A DNA stretch of 52,679 bases from the NCBI RefSeq assembly GCF_011045165.1, contig NZ_JAAKZI010000032.1, forward strand, positions 1 through 52,679. Direction: 5' to 3'. Each line of letters starts with the position of its first letter. Position 1 is the stretch's first letter. A program made the translations under genes and the position numbers. The notes under the pieces are model-generated. The model worked only from the letters and a program-made list of their open reading frames with translations. It was not told the origin of the DNA and did no database searches. Of the stretch, positions 17,245 through 25,209 are shown one piece after another. The stretch comes from Arthrobacter silviterrae (lineage in GTDB: Bacteria; Actinomycetota; Actinomycetes; Actinomycetales; Micrococcaceae).

Positions 17245-18438
17245 GTGTCATTTTCGCAGGGCGGGCGGCGCACTTACCAGCTGGGCATGGCGGCCGTCTG
17301 CACTGTGCTGGCCGCCGGAGGGTTCGTGGCCGCGGGCTATGCCGACAACTCGGTCGCCGATGCAGCGGCCGCCGCGTCGGCTCTGGCGCCGGCCGGTGTC
17401 GCCGTCGAATTCACTGACCCTGGACCGGCCCCAGGATCACCCATCCTTTCCCCGGACCCGCACATCAGCCTGACCTTTGCCAGAACGCTGATCCAGGCAC
17501 AAAAGCCGAAGCCGGCGCTGATCCTTGACCTGTCCAAAACGAACCACGGGTGGACAGGCTCGGCCGGCACCGTGCTTGCCGGCATGCCGGAATATTCGCC
17601 GGGCATGATTTCCACGGTTCGGCGGGAGATCCTGCAGGCGGCGTACACGGGGCTGGGCCACAGTTATGTGTGGGGCGGCACCAGCTTTGACCAAGGCTGG
17701 GACTGTTCCGGATTCGTCCAGTGGGCCTACGCCCAGGCCGGCATCGCACTGCCGCGCACAGAACAATGGCTGCCCATGGTGGAAACCAACAATCCGCAGC
17801 CGGGGGACATTGTGGTCCAAAACCCCGACGGACCCAACCATTGGTCGCATATCGGAATTTACGTTGGCCACGGCGAGATGATCAGCGCGCTGAACCCGTC
17901 CGTGGGCACCATCTTGCACACGCCGCAGTCCAGCAGCTCATCGTCGACGTACTTCACCATGCCGGGGTTTGCCGTCCTCGACCAGCAGGCTGCCGCCGCA
18001 GCCAAGGCGTCCGCGGCGGCGAAGGCTGAGGCCCTCAAGGCGGCCGGGGCAGGCTCGCCAACGGCTGTCACCACCAGGCCAAGCACGACGGCGAAGCCCG
18101 CACCCAGCCATTCGCCTTCGCCTACTCCTCAGCCCTCACCGTCGCCCTCGGCGTCGCCGTCCCCGACTCCAACACCCTCACCGAACCGCCCGCCGCCGCC
18201 GTCGCAGTCGGCAACGCCCTCGCCCTCGCCCTCGCCGACACCGACACCCGGCACTGAACCCGCTCCGCCTGAGGCGACTGCTCCGGCCACGCCGCCGCCC
18301 GAAACGCCAGCTCCGGCTGAAACGGCCACGCAAACGCCAACCGCTGCAGAGACGGCAGCCCCTGCAGCCACGCCAACGCCCGCGGCGACGGAAGCCGCAA
18401 CCGAATCCCCAACGGCCACCGGGACGGCCCTGCCCTGA
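17245..18438 (+). CDS. NlpC/P60 cell-wall hydrolase with long Pro/Ser/Thr/Ala tail
   Basis: Secreted peptidoglycan hydrolase of 397 aa. The N-terminus has RR and a hydrophobic stretch (GMAAVCTVLAAGGFVAAGYA) that serves as a signal peptide. The NlpC/P60 domain has YVWGGTSFDQGWDCSGFVQW, with the catalytic Cys near residue 154, and HWSHIGIYVGHGEM, with the catalytic His near 202. From about residue 260 to the end the protein is low-complexity Ala/Pro/Ser/Thr, as in wall-spanning linkers. GTG 17245 is chosen because AGGGG lies 8 bases before it; a longer frame starts at 17203. It probably cleaves stem peptides during wall turnover. Confidence 0.83.
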   Translation: MSFSQGGRRTYQLGMAAVCTVLAAGGFVAAGYADNSVADAAAAASALAPAGVAVEFTDPGPAPGSPILSPDPHISLTFARTLIQAQKPKPALILDLSKTNHGWTGSAGTVLAGMPEYSPGMISTVRREILQAAYTGLGHSYVWGGTSFDQGWDCSGFVQWAYAQAGIALPRTEQWLPMVETNNPQPGDIVVQNPDGPNHWSHIGIYVGHGEMISALNPSVGTILHTPQSSSSSSTYFTMPGFAVLDQQAAAAAKASAAAKAEALKAAGAGSPTAVTTRPSTTAKPAPSHSPSPTPQPSPSPSASPSPTPTPSPNRPPPPSQSATPSPSPSPTPTPGTEPAPPEATAPATPPPETPAPAETATQTPTAAETAAPAATPTPAATEAATESPTATGTALP

Positions 18439-18601
18439 CAGGCCTGCGATCGGCCGCGGCCGCGGCCGGTGCCGGGGCGTCGCCGGAACTGACCGTGTAA
18501 CTATGCCGACGGCACCAGGCCCCCACCACATCGCTGCGGCGCAACAGCCACGCCACCGCCGCCAACCCGGAAATACACCACGAATGCCGAGGGCCTGGGC
18601 G

Positions 18602-18787
18602 TGCATGCCCCCTCAAACGATACGTACTGCCTGGGCGGACACCACGGCCCGCGCGGTCACCGTCACGGCCACGGACTCCGGCCCCGGTATTGCCGTGGTG
18701 GAATACTCCACCGACAGCGGCGACACCTGGCAGGCCTATGCGGCACCCGTCAAAGCCGGGAACGACGGCGTGTCCGTCGCCTGCTGC
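18602..18787 (+). pseudogene. Remnant of an Ig-like/OmpL47-type surface-protein domain
   Basis: From 18632 the frame reads WADTTARAVTVTATDSG, then VEYSTDSGDTWQAYAAPV. This is the pattern of bacterial Ig-like or OmpL47 beta-sandwich repeats found in large secreted proteins. The similarity runs straight into the hairpin element at 18788, after which the frame makes no protein sense. There is no good start upstream, and a different frame (18551-18620, with KYTTNAEGLGVHAPSNDT) looks like a continuation, suggesting a frameshift. The rest of 18439-18956 holds only this remnant and the repeat. The parent gene is not recognisable. Confidence 0.5.
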
Positions 18788-18861
18788 GCCGAGATAGCGG
18801 GTCCGTGCCGAGACCGTATGAAAACCTCATGCGGTCTCGGCGCGCTCCCGCTGTCTCGGCG
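18788..18861 (+). repeat. Nested hairpin element, copy 1
   Basis: Outer arms CGCCGAGATAGCGGG and CCCGCTGTCTCGGCG (one mismatch region) enclose inner arms GCCGAGACCGTATGA and TCATGCGGTCTCGGC, which pair completely if one G-U is allowed. Total length is 74 bases. A second copy in the same orientation lies at 19350. The two copies differ mainly in the loop. It ends the reading frame of the Ig-like remnant. Confidence 0.85.
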
Positions 18862-18956
18862 TGAGTGTGAACGTGGCGGGCCCTCCCGCATGGGGCGTTC
18901 TGCCCATCGGCATCGGGGGGTGCGCTGGTTATGCTGCGGATGTCAAAGGGGGACAT

Positions 18957-19427
18957 ATGACTCATGGGCATCTTGGCGCCGACCCGGAACAGGCACCTGC
19001 CTTACGGTTCCCGGGCCATCCCGCCGTGGCCTTGACATTTCTTCTTTCCCTGCTGGTGATGCTGTTCGCCGCCGGCTGCGCCATGGGCCCAAAGCCCGAA
19101 AGCCCTGCCCTGGACCTGCACACCGCCAAGAGCACCACGATGGCCAACGAACGGGACATGATTGCCGTCATCCCCGCGGGCGACATTGTTGAAACAAAAC
19201 AAAACCAAGTCTCCAATTTGCTTGGCTGCAGCGGCGGCAGACACTTGTGGACGGGGCAAATCAACGTGTTCCTCGCACCCGGTGCCGACGGGCCCGGATA
19301 TGTCCAAAAGATCAAGGCAGCGTGGATGGGCAGGACGCCATTCGGCCGCCGCCGAGATAGCGGGTCCGCGCCGAGACCGTATGGAATGTCCTGCGGATCT
19401 CGGCGCGCTCCCGCTGTCTCGGCGTAG
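18957..19427 (+). CDS. Small lipoprotein whose C-terminus is encoded by a repeat element
   Basis: Protein of 156 aa. AAAGGGGG stands close before ATG 18957. After about 25 residues a hydrophobic segment (VALTFLLSLLVMLF) ends in the lipobox FAAGC, so the mature protein would be a lipoprotein. The next part, with ERDMIAVIPAGDIVETKQNQ and LLGCSGGRHLWTGQINVFL, resembles small actinobacterial lipoproteins of unknown role. From about residue 131 the frame enters the hairpin element at 19350 and ends inside it after 25 Arg/Ser/Ala-rich residues. The native C-terminus has therefore probably been lost. It may be a pseudogene or a still-functional truncated protein. Confidence 0.62.
   Translation: MTHGHLGADPEQAPALRFPGHPAVALTFLLSLLVMLFAAGCAMGPKPESPALDLHTAKSTTMANERDMIAVIPAGDIVETKQNQVSNLLGCSGGRHLWTGQINVFLAPGADGPGYVQKIKAAWMGRTPFGRRRDSGSAPRPYGMSCGSRRAPAVSA
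19350..19424 (+). repeat. Nested hairpin element, copy 2
   Basis: Same structure as copy 1 at 18788: outer arms CGCCGAGATAGCGGG and CCCGCTGTCTCGGCG, inner arms beginning CCGAGACCG and ending ATCTCGG, length 75 bases. The inner stem has more mismatches than in copy 1, and the loop sequence differs. The TAG that ends the lipoprotein frame is at 19425, directly after the element. Confidence 0.85.
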
Positions 19428-19468
19428 TTGTAAAAATTGGCGGCCCCCGGGGATGGGAGGATTAAGCA

Positions 19469-21151
19469 GTGGGACACATTGACGTTGCAAACATTGACTA
19501 CTTTCTCTCCGACGGCCGCCAGCTGCTGAACGGGGTGAACTTTCGCGTCTCCGACGGCACCAAGACGGCCCTGATCGGCCCCAACGGCACCGGAAAGACC
19601 ACGCTGCTGCGCATCATCTGCCAGGACATCAAGGCCGACGAAGGCGCGGTTTCACGCTCCGGCAGCATGGGAGTCATGCGCCAGTTCGTGGGCCAGGTCC
19701 GCGACGAAAGCACCGTGCGGGACCTGCTGCTCTCCGTGGCGTCGGCCAACATTGCCGCCGCGGGCAAGGCTGTGGATGCGGCAGAGGAAGCCATGCTGGA
19801 GCGCGACGACGAACCCTCCCAAATGGCCTACGCACAGGCCATTGCCGACTGGGGCGACGTGGGCGGCTACGAAATGGAGACCACCTGGGACGAGGTCACC
19901 ATGGCGGCCATGGGCATGGACTTCTACTCCGCGCAGTACCGCAAGGCGGCGTCGCTAAGCGGCGGCGAGCAGAAGCGGCTTGTCCTCGAGGCGCTGTTTT
20001 CCGGCCCGGACGAGTTGCTGCTGCTCGATGAGCCGGACAACTACCTGGACGTGCCCGGCAAGCGCTGGCTTGAGGCAAAGATGGCGGAGTCGGACAAGTC
20101 GGTGCTGTTTGTCAGCCACGACCGCGAACTGCTGGCGAACGCGGCGGACAGGATTGTCACCCTGGAACCGGGCATCAACGGCGCCTCCAGCTGGACGCAC
20201 GGCGGCGGATTTGAGTCGTACGTGAAGGCGCGCGAAGACCGCAACGCCCGATTTGAGGAACTGCGCAAGCGGTGGGACGAGGAGCACGTCAAGCTCAAGG
20301 AACTCGTCACCATGTACAAGACCAAGGCGGCGTTCCGCTCCGACATGGCGAACCGCTACCAGGCCGCACAATCACGGCTGGCTCAATTCCTCGAGAAAGG
20401 TCCGCCGGAGGCGCTGCCCATTGAGCAAAACGTCAAGATGCGGCTCAAGGGCGGGCGGACCGCCAAGCGCGCCATCGTCGCCACGAAGCTGGAGCTGACG
20501 GGGCTGATGAAGCCGTTCAGTGCGGAGATCTGGTTCGGCGACCGCGTGGGCGTGCTGGGCTCCAACGGATCCGGCAAGAGCCACTTCCTCCGTCTCCTGG
20601 CCGCGGGCGGTTCGGATCCGGACAAGGAACACGAGCCCGTGTCCGACGTCGACATAGCTCCCGTGCCGCACGAAGGGTCAGTGAAGCTGGGCGCCCGCAT
20701 CCGGCCCGGCTTCTTTGCCCAAACGCATGCCCGTCCGGACCTTTTGACCCGCACCCTGTTGGACATCCTGCACCGCGGCGACGAGCACCGTTCGGGGCTG
20801 GGCCGCGAGGCAGCCGCCGGGGCGCTGGACCGCTACGGCCTGGCTTCCAGCTCCGAGCAAAAGTACGATTCCCTCTCCGGCGGCCAGCAGGCCCGCTTCC
20901 AGATTTTGCTGCTGGAGCTTTCCGGCGCCACGCTGCTGCTGCTGGACGAGCCCACCGACAACCTGGACCTGCACTCGGCCGAGGCACTGGAGAAGGCCAT
21001 CGACTCCTTCGAGGGGACAGTCCTGGCCGTCACCCACGACCGCTGGTTCGCCCGCTCCTTTGACCGCTTCCTGGTGTTTGGATCCGACGGCAAGGTGTAC
21101 GAGTCCGAAGCGCCTGTCTGGGACGAAAAACGCGTGGAGCGGGCGCGGTAG
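19469..21151 (+). CDS. ABC-F family ATPase
   Basis: Cytoplasmic protein of 560 aa with two ABC domains and no membrane segments. Domain 1 has GPNGTGKTT, LSGGEQKRLVL and LLLLDEPDNYLDV; domain 2 has GSNGSGKSH, LSGGQQARFQI and LLLLDEPTDNLDL. Between them lies a charged helical linker (REDRNARFEELRKRWDEEH) typical of ABC-F proteins that act on the ribosome in translation or antibiotic protection. Start is GTG 19469, with GGGAGG about 10 bases upstream. Which ABC-F subgroup it belongs to cannot be fixed here. It converges with the phosphonate permease gene, 16 bp away. Confidence 0.88.
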   Translation: MGHIDVANIDYFLSDGRQLLNGVNFRVSDGTKTALIGPNGTGKTTLLRIICQDIKADEGAVSRSGSMGVMRQFVGQVRDESTVRDLLLSVASANIAAAGKAVDAAEEAMLERDDEPSQMAYAQAIADWGDVGGYEMETTWDEVTMAAMGMDFYSAQYRKAASLSGGEQKRLVLEALFSGPDELLLLDEPDNYLDVPGKRWLEAKMAESDKSVLFVSHDRELLANAADRIVTLEPGINGASSWTHGGGFESYVKAREDRNARFEELRKRWDEEHVKLKELVTMYKTKAAFRSDMANRYQAAQSRLAQFLEKGPPEALPIEQNVKMRLKGGRTAKRAIVATKLELTGLMKPFSAEIWFGDRVGVLGSNGSGKSHFLRLLAAGGSDPDKEHEPVSDVDIAPVPHEGSVKLGARIRPGFFAQTHARPDLLTRTLLDILHRGDEHRSGLGREAAAGALDRYGLASSSEQKYDSLSGGQQARFQILLLELSGATLLLLDEPTDNLDLHSAEALEKAIDSFEGTVLAVTHDRWFARSFDRFLVFGSDGKVYESEAPVWDEKRVERAR

Positions 21152-21167
21152 GCCCTGGCGGCTGGCA

Positions 21168-21971
21168 TTACCGGACGGCGGAATTCCCCCGGCATTTCGC
21201 AATGACGGCCAGCACGGCCACCGTCACGGCAAGCAGCACCAGGGTGTTGGCCGCGGCGTCGAACAGCGCCCCGCGGTCCACCAGCGCGAAAACGGTCACG
21301 GGCAGGGTGCGCCAACTGGCCGGGTACACCATGACGGTGGCGCCCAGTTCGCCCATGCACAGCGCCACGGCCAGCCCGGCGGCCGCCGCGATGGCCGGCA
21401 GCAGCAGCGGCAGCCGGACGGTCAGGAGCACACGCAGCTGCGACGCCCCCAGGCTCGCCGCGGCCAGGGCCACCATGGGGTCCTGGCCCCGGGCGGCCGC
21501 AGACACCGTGCTGTAGGCAAACGCCAGCACCAGCATGGATTGGGCCACCACCACTATGGCCACGGTCCCGTTCAGCAGCAGGGGCGGCTTGCTGAAGGCG
21601 GTCAGCAGTCCCAGGCCGACGACGACGGACGGCACGGCCGCGGGCAGGTGGAAGACGGCGTCGGCCAGCCTGGCCAGCCCCGGCGAGGCAGCTGCCGAGG
21701 CCGAGCACACGGCCGCCCACGTGCCCAGGAGAACGGCCAGCAGGCTCGCGAATACGGCAGTTTGCAGGCTGACCACCAGGGAGGAAAAATTGTCCGCGGC
21801 CAGTGCGCCCGCCACGTGGCGCAGCGTGGGCGCCGCGGGCAGCACCCCGTTCCAGCTCCCTGCGAAGGCCGCCATGAACGTCACCAGCAAAGGCGCGGCC
21901 ACCAGCAGCAGCAAGGCGGCGGCCAGCAGGGTCCAGGTGGCAAGGCGGGCGGATTTAGCGTGGAGCAGCAT
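21168..21971 (-). CDS. phnV: Phosphonate-type ABC permease 2 (PhnV-like)
   Basis: Inner-membrane permease of 267 aa with about six helices, beginning MLLHAKSARLATWTLL. The permease loop LAAASLGASQLRVLLTVRLP is near residue 165. The longest frame starts at 22085, but ATG 21971 has GGGAG 7 bases before it and overlaps the upstream permease by 17 bases. It is the last gene of a five-gene transcript: oxidoreductase, binding protein, ATPase, permease 1, permease 2. It is assigned to a 2-aminoethylphosphonate-type importer mainly from neighbouring genes. A polyamine- or iron-type importer has similar permeases, so the symbol is provisional. Confidence 0.75.
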   Translation of the reverse strand: MLLHAKSARLATWTLLAAALLLLVAAPLLVTFMAAFAGSWNGVLPAAPTLRHVAGALAADNFSSLVVSLQTAVFASLLAVLLGTWAAVCSASAAASPGLARLADAVFHLPAAVPSVVVGLGLLTAFSKPPLLLNGTVAIVVVAQSMLVLAFAYSTVSAAARGQDPMVALAAASLGASQLRVLLTVRLPLLLPAIAAAAGLAVALCMGELGATVMVYPASWRTLPVTVFALVDRGALFDAAANTLVLLAVTVAVLAVIAKCRGNSAVR

Positions 21972-22917
21972 GGTTCGCTCCCGAAAGTTTTTTGTACGTC
22001 CAGCGGTACAGGCAGTACACGCCCAGTGAGAGCGCCACCTGGATGCAGGCAATGACGGCGGCTGAGGGCATGTCAAAGGTGACAATGCTGCGCGTGTAAA
22101 TGAGCATGGGCAGCGTCATGACATTCTTGGCGCCGGTGAACAAGATGATGCCGAACTCGTTCATCGTCAGCAGGAACGTCAGCCCGGCCGACGCCGCCAG
22201 CGCGGGCAGGCCGGCGGGCAGGATCACGGTCCGGACTATGGCGAGCGGCCCGCTGCCGAGGCTCCCTGCCACATCCAGCAGTTCGCGAGGGAGCTGGGAA
22301 AACACGGCGAGCAGGGGCCGCACCACAAACGGGGTGTAAAAAGCCACCTCCGCCAGCACCACACCGGGCACGTCATTGACGAAGTTCAGGGCCGGCAGCC
22401 CGGGCGCCAACTGGCCCAGCACGGAGTTGACCACGCCGGTGCGCCCGTACAGGATGCTGAAGGCCAGCGGAATCAGGAAGGACGGGAACGAAACCACGGT
22501 CTCAATGAGCCGCGTCACCAGCCCCGCCCCGCGGAAGGGCACAAAGGACAGCGCCAGGGCGATGAACGTGCCCAGGAGCAGTGCCCCCAGTGTGGACAGC
22601 GCCGCAATTTTCAGCGTGGCGGCGGTGGCCTTCTGCACGGCCGCGGAACTGAGTTCATACTGCCAGTTCGCCAGCCCCACGCCGGCGCCGTACTTGTCCT
22701 GGAACGACTGCGCGCCAATTTGCGCCAGCGGGTAGGCGAAGAACACCGCCACAAACAGCAGCGGTACCGCCAGCCACAGCCAGCTGCGCCAGCTGCCAGG
22801 GATGTGTGGAAAGCTCGACGCCGGACCCGCCTTGGGTGCCCCCGTCACCCGGGCGGATCCCACCCCGGCGGATCCCACCAGGGCGGGTGTCACCCGGGGG
22901 CCGGCCGCGGTGCGCAT
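21955..22917 (-). CDS. phnU: Phosphonate-type ABC permease 1 (PhnU-like)
   Basis: Inner-membrane permease of 320 aa. A Gly/Ala/Val-rich N-terminus of about 35 residues includes a small VGSAGVGSA repeat. Six predicted helices follow, and the permease loop is LLDVAGSLGSGPLAIVRTVILP. It starts at ATG 22917, overlapping the ATPase stop as ATGA, so the longer frame to 23187 is a shadow. It pairs with the next permease to form the channel of the importer. The phosphonate assignment rests on context. Confidence 0.77.
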   Translation of the reverse strand: MRTAAGPRVTPALVGSAGVGSARVTGAPKAGPASSFPHIPGSWRSWLWLAVPLLFVAVFFAYPLAQIGAQSFQDKYGAGVGLANWQYELSSAAVQKATAATLKIAALSTLGALLLGTFIALALSFVPFRGAGLVTRLIETVVSFPSFLIPLAFSILYGRTGVVNSVLGQLAPGLPALNFVNDVPGVVLAEVAFYTPFVVRPLLAVFSQLPRELLDVAGSLGSGPLAIVRTVILPAGLPALAASAGLTFLLTMNEFGIILFTGAKNVMTLPMLIYTRSIVTFDMPSAAVIACIQVALSLGVYCLYRWTYKKLSGANHAAPR

Positions 22918-24125
22918 CACAGCTCCCCGGCCGGGACCAGCACGGCGTGCTGGGGCTCCACCGTCAGGACCACCAGGTCCCCGGGGGCGGGAACGGCAGA
23001 CATGGCGGGCAGGTCCACGGTGACGCGTTCGGACAGCCCGATCAGGTCCACCTGCAGCCGGTGGCCGGCGCCGCGCCACTGCACGGATTCCACCCGGCCG
23101 GGCAGGCTGTTGACGGTGTAGCCGTCCCCGGCCCCGTCCCCGGCCCAGCCGGCGGCAGCAGCCGGGGACCCCGCCGCGAGCTTCCACGCGTGCGGCCGCA
23201 CGGCCACCAGGACGCGGCCGCCCGGGTTCACGGCAAAGGGTGCCACGGCCTTCATGCGGTGGGCCCCGGCCAGCACCGAACCCATTGCGCCGCCGTCGGG
23301 CACCACGGTGGTGGAGATGGCCGGCAACAGTGAGGCGCCGCCCAGGAACTTGGCCGTGAATGCGCCGGCGGGCCGGCTGTACAGCTGTTCGGCCGTGCCA
23401 ATTTCCTCGAGGCGGGCGTTGCGCATCACCGCGATCCTGTCCGCCAGGGTCAGGGCCTCGGACTGGTCGTGCGTGACGTAGACCATGGCAATGTCCGGCA
23501 GCTCGGCGCGCAGGGCCTGCAGTTCCAGGAGCATTTCGGCCCGCAGCGACGCGTCCAGGGCGGACAGCGGCTCGTCCAGCAGCAGCACCTGAGGCCGGAT
23601 GGCCAGGGCGCGGGCAATCGCCACGCGCTGCTGCTGCCCGCCGGAAAGCTGGCGGGGGAGCTTGTGGGCGTGGCCTTCCATGCCCACCATCTCCAGCATC
23701 GCCTTCACGCGGGCGGCAATTTCCGCCTTGGGCATGCGACGCGCCTTGAGCCCATAGGCCACATTGGCGTCCACGCGCATATGCGGAAACAGCGCGTACT
23801 GCTGCACCACCACGCCGATCCCCCGCCGGGCCGGAGAGGCGTCCGTGACGTCCACGCCGTCCAGCAGCACCCGCCCCGAGGACGGCCGTTCAAAGCCGGC
23901 AATCGCCTTCAGCGCAGTCGATTTCCCGGACCCGGAGGGCCCCAGCAGCGCCACCGTTTCCCCGCGCGCCACCGCCAGGCTGAGCCCCGAAAGGGCCACC
24001 GTGGTGCCATAGCTGACGCTGACATCGCGCAGTTCCACGGCGTTTTCAGGCTCGACGGCGGCCGCGGGCGTTGGGTGCCCGGCCGCCGGTGCGGCGCGGC
24101 GGGACTTCTTCATGGTGGACAACAT
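22917..24125 (-). CDS. phnT: Phosphonate-type ABC importer ATPase (PhnT-like)
   Basis: Cytoplasmic ATPase of 402 aa. Walker A is GPSGSGKST, the Q-loop is VVQQYALFPHM, the signature is LSGGQQQRVAIARAL, Walker B is LLLDEPLSALD and the H-loop is VYVTHDQSEAL. After about residue 240 comes a TOBE-type C-terminal domain, as in PotA/FbpC/PhnT ATPases. Start 24125 (MLSTMKK) has AGGAG 4 bases before it; ATG 24113 is an alternative. It lies 22 bp after the binding-protein stop and overlaps permease 1. Confidence 0.82.
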   Translation of the reverse strand: MLSTMKKSRRAAPAAGHPTPAAAVEPENAVELRDVSVSYGTTVALSGLSLAVARGETVALLGPSGSGKSTALKAIAGFERPSSGRVLLDGVDVTDASPARRGIGVVVQQYALFPHMRVDANVAYGLKARRMPKAEIAARVKAMLEMVGMEGHAHKLPRQLSGGQQQRVAIARALAIRPQVLLLDEPLSALDASLRAEMLLELQALRAELPDIAMVYVTHDQSEALTLADRIAVMRNARLEEIGTAEQLYSRPAGAFTAKFLGGASLLPAISTTVVPDGGAMGSVLAGAHRMKAVAPFAVNPGGRVLVAVRPHAWKLAAGSPAAAAGWAGDGAGDGYTVNSLPGRVESVQWRGAGHRLQVDLIGLSERVTVDLPAMSAVPAPGDLVVLTVEPQHAVLVPAGEL

Positions 24126-24147
24126 GGTGCTCCTGGTTGGCGGGTTG

Positions 24148-25200
24148 CTACTGGCCGGTGGCGGAGTTGTAGGCCTTGACGTCGGCGTCGAGCCCGGCCA
24201 GCACCTCGGTCCAGTTCGGCGTCCAGACGGTGACACCGGCCATCGTCTTCTGCAGGGCCGCGAAGTTGGCATCCGTGGGAGTGACGTCGGAGCGCACGGG
24301 CAGGCCGAGTGCGGAACTGGAGATGGTTTCCTGGACCGGCTTCGTGAGCAGGTAGTCCATCAGCTTGGCGGCGCTGGCCTCGTGGGGGGCCTTGGCGGCC
24401 AGCCCCATGACGTAGGGGAGGGGCAGCGTGACCCGGGAGCCGTCGTCGTTCTTGGGGAAGAAGACCTCAAAGGCGGACTTGTCGGCCTGGATGGAGGACA
24501 GTGCCATCTGGACGTCGCTGTTGGCGACGGTGAGCTCGCCCTTGGACACCTTCGGGCCGAGCTTGCCGGTGGAGGCACTGGGGCCCACATTGTTCTTCTG
24601 CAAATCCTTCAGGTAGGACAGCGCGCCGTCCTTGCCCTTCAAGTGCTGGAGCAGCAGGAGCACGGCGGTGCCGTCGCCGGCCTGGCCGGGGGTGGAGTAC
24701 TGGATCTTGCCCTGGTACTTCGGATCCAGCAGCTGCGCCCAGGAGTCGGGCTTGTCCGTGGCGGCGGTGTTGCGGATCATCGAGAGGTAATTGTTCACCA
24801 CGGAGACGTACATGCCGTCCGCGGACTTGGAGGCGGCCGGGACCGCGCTGGTGTCTGCGGAGTTCTTTTGCAGCAGGCCGGACTTTTCAGCCAGCTGGAT
24901 GAAGGGCGGCAGGGTGATGAGCAGGTCCGCCTGGGGGTTCGACTTTTCCTTCTCGGCGCGGGAGACCACTTCGCCCGAACCTGCCTCGACCACGTTGACC
25001 TTGATGCCCGTGTCCTTGGTGAAGCCGGCAAAGGTCTTCGTGTACCAGTCGCCCAGGCCGTCGGCGCTGTAAATGGTCACGGACTTGCTGTCCGCGGGGG
25101 CGGCCGTGCTGCCGGTAGCGGTGCCGCCGCAGCCGGCCAGGAGGATGGCGCCGGCCGTGGCTGCGGCGATGACGGAGGGAATGCGGAAGGGCTTTTTCAT
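24148..25200 (-). CDS. phnS: 2-aminoethylphosphonate-type binding lipoprotein (PhnS-like)
   Basis: Extracellular solute-binding lipoprotein of 350 aa. The signal is followed by the lipobox LLAGC. The mature protein begins SVTIYSADGLGDWYTKTFAGF and contains NPQADLLITLPPFIQLAEKSGLL, features I associate with the PhnS/2-AEP-binding group within the Fe/Thi/Pot binding-protein superfamily. It lies 9 bp after the oxidoreductase and heads the transport genes. Ligand assignment combines family resemblance with the neighbouring phosphonatase-like enzyme. An iron-binding protein is less likely because the usual Tyr-Tyr pair is not obvious. Confidence 0.78.
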   Translation of the reverse strand: MKKPFRIPSVIAAATAGAILLAGCGGTATGSTAAPADSKSVTIYSADGLGDWYTKTFAGFTKDTGIKVNVVEAGSGEVVSRAEKEKSNPQADLLITLPPFIQLAEKSGLLQKNSADTSAVPAASKSADGMYVSVVNNYLSMIRNTAATDKPDSWAQLLDPKYQGKIQYSTPGQAGDGTAVLLLLQHLKGKDGALSYLKDLQKNNVGPSASTGKLGPKVSKGELTVANSDVQMALSSIQADKSAFEVFFPKNDDGSRVTLPLPYVMGLAAKAPHEASAAKLMDYLLTKPVQETISSSALGLPVRSDVTPTDANFAALQKTMAGVTVWTPNWTEVLAGLDADVKAYNSATGQ

Positions 25201-25209
25201 GGGGTGTCC

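Noticed and set aside
18788-18861. Simple intrinsic terminator
   Set aside because: No U-tract follows and a second near-copy exists at 19350, so a repeat element is a better description.
17969-19192. 407-aa frame across the NlpC tail, Ig remnant and repeats
   Set aside because: It joins a shadow of a low-complexity gene, a remnant and a repeat; no start site and no continuous domain.
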